5,683 nucleotides of DNA from NCBI GenBank assembly GCA_026785785.1, contig JAJAZI010000051.1, positions 1 through 5,683 of the forward strand, in the 5' to 3' direction. Below, piece by piece: positions 1 through 4,683 of this stretch. Positions within the stretch are counted from its first letter, which is position 1. Every line of letters starts with the position of its first letter. A model generated the notes under the pieces. That model was not told the DNA's origin, did no database searches, and was given only the letters and a program-made list of their open reading frames with translations. Source of the DNA: Microbacteriaceae bacterium. GTDB taxonomy: Bacteria; Actinomycetota; Actinomycetes; Actinomycetales; Microbacteriaceae. The position numbers and the translations under genes are program-made.

Positions 1-799
1 CGAGTTGCTCAAGCTCACGAGCACGCGGCTCTGGTGGATCCTGCTTCTCGTACTGTTCGGCTACATCGCGTTCACCGCTGGCCTGCTCGCGGGCCTGTTC
101 GGGGCGATGGGGGAGCAGCTGTCGGCGACGCCCGGCTTACCACAGCTGCCCGAGGCGTCGCTCCCGCCCGTCGTCTACAGCACCGCGTCGGCGGTGGGCT
201 ACGTGTTCCCCGTGCTGCTCGGCGCCCTCGCGACGACGTCGGAGTTCCGTCACCAGACCCTCACCCCCACCTTCCTCACGACCCCGCGCCGGGGTGTGGT
301 CCTGCTCGCGAAGATCGTGGTGCTCGCCGTCGCCGGCGCCCTTTACGGGGTCGTCTCGCTTGTCGCATCCATCGGCCTCGGCGCTCCGATCCTCGCCGCG
401 ACGGGCGTGCCGACGGCGCTAGACGATTCGGAGACATGGATGCTCGCCGCCCGCATCGTGCTCGCGATGTCGCTCTGGGCGGTCGTCGGCGTCGGCCTCG
501 GCGTGCTCGTGCCCAATCAGGTCGCCGCGATCGTGATCGTGCTCGCCTTCACCCAGTTCGTCGAGCCGATCCTGCGGTTCGCGGCCACGATTTGGGAATG
601 GACGGCGCAGATCGGCCAGTTTTTGCCGGGCGCGGCAAGCGACGCACTCGTCGGAGCGAGCATCTTCACCTCCCTGAGCACCGGCCAGGTCGAGACCGTG
701 TCGCTCGAGTGGTGGCAGGGCGGTCTCGTGCTCTTCGCCATCGCAGCGTTCGCGGCGCTCGCCGGGTACTTCGGCGCCTGGAAGCGTGACGTGACGTGA
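1..799 (+). CDS. ABC-2 type transporter permease, 5'-truncated
   Basis: Integral membrane subunit of an ABC-2 type exporter; it would pair with a cytoplasmic ATPase, probably encoded just upstream of the window. The frame is open to the left edge (GAG at 2-4, then TTG at 5), and the N-terminal residues ELLKLTSTRLWWILL match the usual start region of this family, so only a few residues are probably missing; the TTG at 5 is unlikely to be the real start. Counting from that TTG, hydrophobic helices lie at about 10-32, 56-76, 98-130, 148-168, 172-190 and 235-258. The cytoplasmic motif SEFRHQTLTPTFLTTPRR (79-96) is typical of these permeases. The short C-terminal tail WKRDVT is positive, as expected for a cytoplasmic end. 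The last codons lie in a TGACG triplet repeat. Substrate cannot be read from the sequence. It is not related in sequence to the minus-strand permease at 1469-2239 beyond general ABC-2 character. Confidence 0.88.
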   Translation, partial: ELLKLTSTRLWWILLLVLFGYIAFTAGLLAGLFGAMGEQLSATPGLPQLPEASLPPVVYSTASAVGYVFPVLLGALATTSEFRHQTLTPTFLTTPRRGVVLLAKIVVLAVAGALYGVVSLVASIGLGAPILAATGVPTALDDSETWMLAARIVLAMSLWAVVGVGLGVLVPNQVAAIVIVLAFTQFVEPILRFAATIWEWTAQIGQFLPGAASDALVGASIFTSLSTGQVETVSLEWWQGGLVLFAIAAFAALAGYFGAWKRDVT

Positions 800-801
800 C
801 G
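787..801. repeat. Three tandem copies of TGACG
   Basis: The 5-bp unit TGACG occurs three times in a row at 787-791, 792-796 and 797-801. It covers the last codons and the TGA stop of the upstream permease. Because the unit is not a multiple of three, gain or loss of one copy would change the last residues or the stop. It may be chance. Confidence 0.6.
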
Positions 802-818
802 AGCGGCGCTGTTCGCGG

Positions 819-830
819 GTGCCGCGGCAC
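819..830. other. 12-bp perfect palindrome GTGCCGCGGCAC
   Basis: The sequence is its own reverse complement over 12 bp. It lies 12 bp upstream of the TAGGAT -10-like element, about -37 to -26 relative to a start at 856. A protein-binding operator in the -35 region is therefore possible. As an RNA hairpin it would have only a 4-bp stem and is not followed by a T-run, so it is a poor terminator. No regulator is identified. Confidence 0.4.
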
Positions 831-842
831 AGGTCGCTGGAC

Positions 843-848
843 TAGGAT
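843..848 (+). promoter_or_regulatory. -10-like element TAGGAT
   Basis: TAGGAT fits the TAnnnT form of actinobacterial -10 boxes and is followed after 7 nt by ATG at 856. This is the spacing expected when transcription begins at the first base of a leaderless ORF. No recognisable TTGACA-like -35 box lies 16-19 bp upstream; the 819-830 palindrome is there instead. It would drive the mini-ORF and the GNAT gene. Confidence 0.4.
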
Positions 849-855
849 TTCCCGC

Positions 856-885
856 ATGCTCCGACACGAGACACGCGAGTTCTGA
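856..885 (+). CDS. Possible leaderless 9-codon upstream ORF (MLRHETREF)
   Basis: ATG at 856 lies 7 nt after a -10-like TAGGAT, opens nine codons and ends in TGA at 883-885. That stop shares its A with the ATG of the GNAT gene, giving TGATG, the classic arrangement for translational coupling. The GNAT start has no convincing Shine-Dalgarno sequence, which termination and re-initiation at TGATG would explain. The peptide has no Cys, Trp or codon run that would suggest attenuation. It is short enough to be coincidental, so this is an inference from architecture, not from protein similarity. Confidence 0.33.
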   Translation: MLRHETREF

Positions 886-1463
886 TGCTCGAAGAGGAGT
901 ACCAGGCCAGCCACCGTCCGGTCGGCGCCCAGCGCAACCTGCCGCCCCTCCAGGTGCCGTTCGAGTACGAGATCCGCGCGGTCACCGCCGCCGACCTGCC
1001 TGACATTCGCGAGATCTACAACCACTACGTGGCCAACTCGACCGTCACCTTCGACGAGACGCCGATCACGCTCGCGCAGCTCCGCGCGAAGTTCGCGCAG
1101 CTCGGCAAGCTCGGCCTGCCGTTCATCGTGGCGGTGAGCCCCAACGCTCACGTGCTCGGCTACGCCTACGTTTTTCCGTGGAAGACGAAGGCCGCTTATC
1201 GGTTCACGGTCGAGAACTCGATCTACCTCGGGCCGGCCGCGACCGGTAAGGGCCTCGGGAAAGCCCTCATGGCCGAGCTGATCGACCGGTCTCGGGCCGC
1301 CGGGCTCAAGGAGATCGTCGCCGTCATCGCCGACCGCGGCGCCGACGCATCCATCCGACTGCACGAGAACTTCGGCTTCAAACAGATCGGCCACATGGGC
1401 AAGGTGGGGTTCAAGTTCAACCGCTGGCTCGGCACGATCCTGATGCAGAAGAGCCTGAAGTAG
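885..1463 (+). CDS. GNAT N-acetyltransferase, phosphinothricin acetyltransferase-like
   Basis: Cytoplasmic acetyl-CoA-dependent N-acetyltransferase of 192 residues, closest in motif pattern to the phosphinothricin / methionine sulfoximine acetyltransferase group. Seen: IREIYNHYVANSTVTFDE (41-58), the family's conserved N-terminal block; YRFTVENSIYL (105-115), with the Glu (E110) that the family uses near the active site; the acetyl-CoA pyrophosphate loop TGKGLG (120-125); and the C-terminal block ASIRLHENFGFKQIGHM plus KFNRWL (155-182). The usual Arg/Gln that opens the Q/R-x-x-G-x-G loop is Thr120 here. About 27 residues precede the point where the domain normally begins (YEIRAV). ATG 885 is the first possible ATG, GTG or TTG after an in-frame TAG at 843, so the extension seems real unless translation starts inside it. 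Substrate is unproven; an amino acid analogue is a reasonable guess. The stop lies 5 bp from the stop of the convergent permease. Confidence 0.88.
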   Translation: MLEEEYQASHRPVGAQRNLPPLQVPFEYEIRAVTAADLPDIREIYNHYVANSTVTFDETPITLAQLRAKFAQLGKLGLPFIVAVSPNAHVLGYAYVFPWKTKAAYRFTVENSIYLGPAATGKGLGKALMAELIDRSRAAGLKEIVAVIADRGADASIRLHENFGFKQIGHMGKVGFKFNRWLGTILMQKSLK

Positions 1464-1468
1464 CGGGT

Positions 1469-2239
1469 CTAGGTCCGCGGCGTCGCCCCTCGGATGAGCA
1501 CAAGGCCGGCGACCGCCGCCGCGGTGCTCGGCACCAGGCTCCAGACGGCGACGCCCAGTGCCCCGTTCTCGGTGAACCAGCCACCGATTAGCGGCCAGCT
1601 CCCTGTGTCGGTTGCGAGCCAGGCGAGCCCGACGGCGATGAGGGCGAGCGCGGCGAAGAAGACGAGCATCCCTCTCGAGCGCCATCGCACGTAGACGGCG
1701 GCCGTGGCCGCGCCGACGAAGAAAAAGAAGAGGAAGGCGAGCAGGAACAGGGCGAAGCGCTGCAGCGGGGTGTCGGCATCGAAGAAGACCACGTCGAACA
1801 TTGCCACGCCGAGGCCCCAGCCGCCGGTTGCCCGTTCCAGCTCGGCGAGCAGAGTCATTCCGAGCGAGTAGTAGAGGCTGAGCAGCACGAAGGTCAGTGA
1901 TGATCCGAGGTAGAAGTCGCGCCGTGTCACGCCGTAGCCGAGGGCGAAGGGGAATGTGGCGTTGATTGCCTGCACCGCGACAACGAGCATGTAGACGAAG
2001 ATGAACGTCGAAGCTCCGCTGAACTGCATGCTATCCGCGGCGTCGACGCGGTCCGCTGGAGGCAATGCACTCGCGAGAATCCACCAGATCAACAGATTCA
2101 CGAGCAAAATGAATCCGAGAATCAGCCAGGGGAGCACGAGGAGCGGTCCCTTCTGGGTCAGGTGCAGCCGGGCGACGTTGACGATGCGCGTGAGCGCCCC
2201 ACTGGTCGCAGGTCGGCGTGCCCGGGCGTCGATTGTCAT
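1469..2239 (-). CDS. ABC transporter permease of the GntR-regulated cassette
   Basis: Integral membrane subunit of 256 residues, last gene of the minus-strand operon and presumed partner of the ATPase encoded just before it. Six hydrophobic segments can be seen at about 33-58, 78-98, 111-133, 160-183, 190-209 and 228-248, with a Phe-rich fourth helix (FLFFFF near 169-174). The loop GYGVTRRDFYLG (101-112) between helices 2 and 3 resembles the cytoplasmic loop of actinobacterial permeases in such cassettes. The N-terminus is basic and Ala-rich, without a signal peptide. Its ATG overlaps the TGA of the ATPase gene (ATGA at 2236-2239), so translation is probably coupled and subunit ratios linked. 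No extracellular domain is present, so this is more likely a small export/efflux permease than an FtsX-like one. Substrate is unknown; envelope-active compounds are an inference from the Ytr-type context. Confidence 0.85.
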   Translation of the reverse strand: MTIDARARRPATSGALTRIVNVARLHLTQKGPLLVLPWLILGFILLVNLLIWWILASALPPADRVDAADSMQFSGASTFIFVYMLVVAVQAINATFPFALGYGVTRRDFYLGSSLTFVLLSLYYSLGMTLLAELERATGGWGLGVAMFDVVFFDADTPLQRFALFLLAFLFFFFVGAATAAVYVRWRSRGMLVFFAALALIAVGLAWLATDTGSWPLIGGWFTENGALGVAVWSLVPSTAAAVAGLVLIRGATPRT

Positions 2240-3126
2240 GCGCTCTGCTCGAATTCTCTCGAGGACGAGTTCGTCCGGTGGATAATCAGTTGTTGGAGTG
2301 AGACGGGCGACAACTCGAGGCCGGCATCGCCGGCTGCGTGGCGCTCATCGGAGGTGAGTGCGTGGATCGTGACCGACGCGAGACCGCCGACCCCCTGGCG
2401 GGACAGCGCCGCCCGGTCGCCGACGAACGCGTCGACGGCGCCTCGCGGGCCCACCACAGTGGTGGCGGAACTGCGCACATCATCGGCGGCGCCGTCAATG
2501 ATGACCCGGCCCTGGTCGAGCACGATCACGTGCTCGAGCAGATTGCTGACCTCGTCGATCAGGTGGGTCGAGAGGATGACGGTGCGCGGATGCTTCGCGT
2601 AGTCCTCGAGGAGCCGGTCGTAGAAGGTCTGCCGCGCGACGGCATCCAGCCCGAGGTAGGGCTCGTCGAAGAAGGTCAGTGGCGCCCGCGACGCGAGGCC
2701 GACCACCACGCCGACGGCGGAGAGCTGGCCGCGGGAGAGTTTCTTCACCCGGCGGTTCGTCGGGATGCGGAAGTCGTCGATGAGCTGCTCGGCAAAGCTG
2801 GCATCCCACCCGCTGAAGAACCACGGCGCACTTGTGAACACGTGCTTCACGGAGAAGTCCTCCGGATACGTCTGGCTCTCCTTGATGAAGCAGATGCGTT
2901 CGAGCACGCTCGCTGTCTCTACGGGCGAGCGCCCGAATATTTCGATTGTGCCTGAGGTGGCGAATTGCTGCCCCGTGAGGAGCTGCATGAGGGTGGTCTT
3001 GCCTGCGCCGTTGCGACCGAGTAGACCGCAGATCTTGTTCTCGCCGACGGAGAAACTGACGTCGTCGAGCGCCACAACTTTTCCGAATCTCTTGCTGAGG
3101 CCGCTGACCTCGATGACGGTGCTCAT
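2236..3126 (-). CDS. ABC transporter ATP-binding protein of the GntR-regulated cassette
   Basis: Cytoplasmic ATPase of 296 residues that energises the permease encoded next to it. Visible motifs: Walker A GRNGAGKTT (37-45), a Q-loop region around KESQTYP (82-88), signature LSRGQ (130-134; Arg replaces the first Gly of LSGGQ), Walker B LTFFDEP (150-156) with D154 and E155, D-loop LGLD (158-161) and the switch His188 in LSTHL. All residues needed for hydrolysis are present. Residues from about 215 form a C-terminal extension of some 80 residues beyond the core fold. Start: ATG 3126 overlaps the GntR stop (ATGA at 3123-3126) and is preceded by the purine-rich AGGAAGAGGG at 3133-3142, with a 6-nt spacer. 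It is the middle gene of a regulator-ATPase-permease operon resembling the Ytr-type arrangement, in which the regulator represses the cassette until an inducer, often envelope stress, is present. Confidence 0.93.
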   Translation of the reverse strand: MSTVIEVSGLSKRFGKVVALDDVSFSVGENKICGLLGRNGAGKTTLMQLLTGQQFATSGTIEIFGRSPVETASVLERICFIKESQTYPEDFSVKHVFTSAPWFFSGWDASFAEQLIDDFRIPTNRRVKKLSRGQLSAVGVVVGLASRAPLTFFDEPYLGLDAVARQTFYDRLLEDYAKHPRTVILSTHLIDEVSNLLEHVIVLDQGRVIIDGAADDVRSSATTVVGPRGAVDAFVGDRAALSRQGVGGLASVTIHALTSDERHAAGDAGLELSPVSLQQLIIHRTNSSSREFEQSA

Positions 3127-3494
3127 GCCACGCCCTCTTCCTTGTTCGTGTCGGACAGGATCATGTCGGCCAACTGGGCCCGCGAAATACCGAGACCCGC
3201 AGCCTCCGCCAGGAGGGGCCGCACGAACTCGTCGCGGAACTGCTCCCGCCGGTTCGCCCTGATCCGGGCCAGGGCCCCATCGGCGACGAACATGCCGATG
3301 CCCCGCTTCTTGTAGAGGATTCCCGCGTCCACGAGCAGGTTCACTCCTTTCCCGGCGGTGGCCGGATTAATCCGATAGAAACCGGCGAACTCGTTCGTGG
3401 AGGGAACCTGGGTCTCCTCGAGCAGCGCTCCACTGAGGATGTCGTTCTCGATTCGCTGGGCGATCTGAATGAAGATCGGCCTCATCGCATCCAC
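3123..3494 (-). CDS. GntR-family transcriptional regulator, YtrA subfamily
   Basis: Small DNA-binding repressor of 123 residues, first gene of the operon. The N-terminal winged helix-turn-helix spans about 4-72: RPIFIQIAQRIENDILSG (5-22), the helix-turn-helix region around VPSTNEFAGFYRINPATAGK (30-49), and a wing with YKKRGIGMFVA (61-71). Only about 50 mostly helical residues follow, which is the short dimerisation tail of the YtrA subfamily and far shorter than FadR or HutC effector domains. So there is no obvious pocket for a metabolite. Start: GTG 3494 lies 4 nt after the GAGGAG at 3499-3504, while ATG 3485 (beginning MRPIF) has a 13-nt spacer; either is possible, differing by three residues. 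A 7-bp inverted repeat lies over its own promoter, which suggests autorepression together with the ABC genes. Confidence 0.9.
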   Translation of the reverse strand: MDAMRPIFIQIAQRIENDILSGALLEETQVPSTNEFAGFYRINPATAGKGVNLLVDAGILYKKRGIGMFVADGALARIRANRREQFRDEFVRPLLAEAAGLGISRAQLADMILSDTNKEEGVA

Positions 3495-3498
3495 GTGA

Positions 3499-3504
3499 CT
3501 CCTC
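3499..3504 (-). promoter_or_regulatory. Ribosome binding site GAGGAG of the GntR gene
   Basis: On the minus strand GAGGAG precedes GTG 3494 by 4 nt and ATG 3485 by 13 nt. Neither spacing is ideal, so this site does not settle the start. It is the strongest Shine-Dalgarno sequence in the window and contrasts with the plus-strand genes, which have none. Confidence 0.6.
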
Positions 3505-3517
3505 GGTCGTTGTTCAT

Positions 3518-3543
3518 TGGTTAGTTACTTGACCAGCTAACCA
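3518..3543. promoter_or_regulatory. Candidate GntR/YtrA operator: inverted repeat TGGTTAG-N11/12-CTAACCA
   Basis: The arms TGGTTAG (3518-3524) and CTAACCA (3537-3543) are perfect 7-bp inverted copies separated by 12 bp. A third related half-site, TGACCAG (3530-3536), sits between them, so the element could hold alternative or nested dimers; TGGT and ACCA at 3518-3521 and 3532-3535 form the inner pair. The right arm overlaps the operon's proposed -10 box and the rest covers the transcription start, an ideal place for repression. It is an AT-richer island between GC-rich genes. Long palindromes with widely spaced arms suit the YtrA subfamily; binding itself is inferred. Confidence 0.62.
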
Positions 3544-3563
3544 CCGGACGCCGAGCCTGTCAA
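3535..3563 (-). promoter_or_regulatory. Promoter of the GntR-ABC-permease operon
   Basis: Read on the minus strand, a perfect TTGACA -35 box (3558-3563) is followed after exactly 17 bp by TTAGCT (3535-3540) as a weak -10 box. Transcription would start near 3528, giving a leader of about 34 nt that contains the GAGGAG ribosome binding site. The -10 match is poor (first and last T only), which may mean a regulated or low-activity promoter. Confidence 0.5.
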
Positions 3564-3585
3564 GGGTTTGTCGCTCAATCCGGGT

Positions 3586-3591
3586 TAAGGT
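3586..3591 (+). promoter_or_regulatory. -10-like element TAAGGT of the SRPBCC-like gene
   Basis: TAAGGT fits TAnnnT and is separated by 6 nt from the ATG at 3598, the geometry of a leaderless transcript. No good -35 box stands 16-19 bp upstream. Its TAA is also an in-frame stop, which rules out a longer N-terminus. Confidence 0.45.
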
Positions 3592-3597
3592 CGTTGC

Positions 3598-3963
3598 ATG
3601 CCCGATGCCCCCCGGTTGCGACCAGCGAAGCACACGGTGCTGCACACCTTCGCCGCCCACATCAAGGCCAGGCCGAAGGCGGTCTTCACCGCGCTCGACG
3701 GGCGGCTGAACCCCGGCGCGGGCGCCGGGAGTGCCTACCTCGCCGATCCCGACGCCTTCTTCATCGTTGCGCAGGGTGGCTGGTGGTACCGAGCTGAGTA
3801 CCGCGTCGTTCCGGACGAATACGGCTCGAATCTCGAGCACGTGGTTCTCAGCGTGGCGCAGCGCGGAGAGAAGGCCGCGCTCGCGGCCGGCCGCCGGGTC
3901 ATCCAGACGGCGCCGCTCGCCTTCCACGACCTCGTGAAGAGCCTGCGCGCCGAGCTCGAGTAG
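3598..3963 (+). CDS. Small SRPBCC/START-like protein of unknown function
   Basis: A 121-residue soluble, probably cytoplasmic protein with no signal peptide or membrane segment. I do not recognise a precise family. The pattern suggests a compact SRPBCC (helix-grip) fold: a strand TVLHTFAAHI (13-22), a short helix PKAVFTALDGRL (26-37), strands through FFIVAQGGWWYRAEYRVV (54-71) and LEHVVLSVAQ (79-88), and a C-terminal helix from about 98 to 121 with LAFHDLVKSLRAEL. Such folds often bind hydrophobic ligands, but no function follows from this. ATG 3598 is the only sensible start: an in-frame TAA lies at 3586 and no Shine-Dalgarno sequence is present, so it is probably translated leaderless. It diverges from the GntR operon across 103 bp, and its stop directly abuts that of the convergent lipoprotein gene. 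Confidence 0.72.
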   Translation: MPDAPRLRPAKHTVLHTFAAHIKARPKAVFTALDGRLNPGAGAGSAYLADPDAFFIVAQGGWWYRAEYRVVPDEYGSNLEHVVLSVAQRGEKAALAAGRRVIQTAPLAFHDLVKSLRAELE

Positions 3964-3972
3964 CTACGGCGC
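3947..3972. terminator. Candidate bidirectional hairpin over abutting stop codons
   Basis: GCGCCG (3947-3952) pairs with CGGCGC (3967-3972). After a single bulged A (3966), AGCT (3953-3956) pairs with AGCT (3962-3965), leaving a 5-nt loop CGAGT. This 10-bp stem contains both stop codons of two convergent genes (TAG 3961-3963 and its mirror at 3964-3966). No T-run follows on either strand, so it would be a U-less terminator, which is plausible in actinobacteria but not proven. Confidence 0.38.
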
Positions 3973-4584
3973 CGGGTAGACCTGGCCGCGGGCCGTCTCG
4001 GCCCAGCCGGTCGCCTCAGCGAACCGGTCCGGCCCGCCGAACGTGCTGTGCACGGTGACCCAGCCGTCGGGGAGCACGATGTGCACGATCGCGGGGCTGC
4101 TTCCCTCGTCCCCCTCCTGGCTGAAGGTCACGCGCTCGCCGTCGGCCTGCTCGTCGAGGCCGCGGGTGGCCAGTTCGGCGATCACCCCTTCGTGAGCGTC
4201 GTTCGTAAGCCCCTGGGCGGCGAACTCGAACGTGCTCAGGTCGACGCCGTCCTGCCCATAGAGGCAGTACAGCGGGTCGCCGCCGTCCTGCCCGAGCGGA
4301 GCCTCGAGGGTGTACATGCCGGTGCCGTCCGAGCCGCTGAACAGGTCGACGCCGTTCGCGCTGAACTCCGCGTCGAGGGTGGGGCCGACGAGTTCGGCGC
4401 AGGTGCCCGGCGCGGTGAACGAGGTGGGGGTCTCCGTGGGAGTGGGAGACGCGGATGCCGTGGGTTCCGGCTCGGCGGTCGGCTCCGGCTCGACGGCGCC
4501 GACCACGGCACAGCCGGCGAGTGCCGCAACGAGCACGGTGACGAGGGCGGCGCGGGAGGCGAGGTGGGGAGCGAGGCGGGTCAT
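3964..4584 (-). CDS. Secreted lipoprotein of unknown function
   Basis: Predicted 206-residue lipoprotein anchored on the outer face of the membrane. The chosen start gives a textbook signal peptide: basic n-region MTRLAPHLASR, hydrophobic stretch (12-23) and lipobox LAGC with the lipidated Cys25. A 24-residue Pro/Glu/Thr/Ser linker (32-55) begins with two EPEPTA copies and likely spans the cell wall. The remaining domain (56-206) is acidic and has two cysteines, C62 and C107, which may form a disulfide. Many actinobacterial lipoproteins look like this; I cannot name the domain. An upstream in-frame ATG at 4623 would add 13 residues before the signal, but it overlaps the probable -10 box and is rejected. 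A weak AGAAG-type ribosome binding site precedes ATG 4584. The gene diverges from the amidase and converges on the SRPBCC-like gene with no spacing. Confidence 0.82.
   Translation of the reverse strand: MTRLAPHLASRAALVTVLVAALAGCAVVGAVEPEPTAEPEPTASASPTPTETPTSFTAPGTCAELVGPTLDAEFSANGVDLFSGSDGTGMYTLEAPLGQDGGDPLYCLYGQDGVDLSTFEFAAQGLTNDAHEGVIAELATRGLDEQADGERVTFSQEGDEGSSPAIVHIVLPDGWVTVHSTFGGPDRFAEATGWAETARGQVYPAP
4463..4498. repeat. Two 18-bp degenerate direct repeats in the lipoprotein linker
   Basis: GGTTCCGGCTCGGCGGTC (4463-4480) and GGCTCCGGCTCGACGGCG (4481-4498) match at 14 of 18 positions. They encode the duplicated EPEPTA of the cell-wall linker on the minus strand. The unit is a multiple of three, so copy changes would alter linker length without a frameshift. 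Confidence 0.6.
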
Positions 4585-4613
4585 GGCATCCGATCTTCTG
4601 GCTGTGTGCCGAG

Positions 4614-4619
4614 AATCTA
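4614..4619 (-). promoter_or_regulatory. -10-like element TAGATT of the lipoprotein gene
   Basis: On the minus strand TAGATT fits TAnnnT and lies about 30 nt upstream of ATG 4584, which would give a leader of roughly 20-25 nt. Unlike the plus-strand units this promoter leaves room for a ribosome binding site. I see no clear -35 box. Confidence 0.38.
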
Positions 4620-4671
4620 ACATCCGGTTGAGGTGCGCGAGCCCTCACACCCGGCGCGGCCACCGAACGCC

Positions 4672-4677
4672 TAGGCT
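4672..4677 (+). promoter_or_regulatory. -10-like element TAGGCT of the amidase gene
   Basis: TAGGCT fits TAnnnT and is followed after 6 nt by GTG 4684, the leaderless spacing. Its TAG is an in-frame stop that excludes any longer protein. It lies inside the 8-bp palindrome GCCTAGGC (4669-4676). No -35 box is evident. Confidence 0.5.
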
Positions 4678-4683
4678 CGGGGA

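Noticed and set aside
819..830. Palindrome as an intrinsic terminator of the first permease
   Set aside because: The stem would be only 4 bp with a 4-nt loop, and no T-run follows.
666..1685. Long minus-strand open frame (339 codons) opposite the GNAT gene
   Set aside because: Its translation is Arg/Gly/His-rich without domains, and it overlaps a well-supported GNAT and part of the permease. It is the usual by-product of high-GC codon use.
3514..3927. Minus-strand open frame opposite the SRPBCC-like gene
   Set aside because: It would cover the operon promoter and operator, has no recognisable fold and no ribosome binding site. The plus-strand reading has a promoter-like element and a sensible secondary-structure pattern.
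4585..4623. Upstream ATG at 4623 as the lipoprotein start
   Set aside because: It would put 13 polar residues ahead of a complete lipoprotein signal and would lie upstream of or within the likely -10 box.
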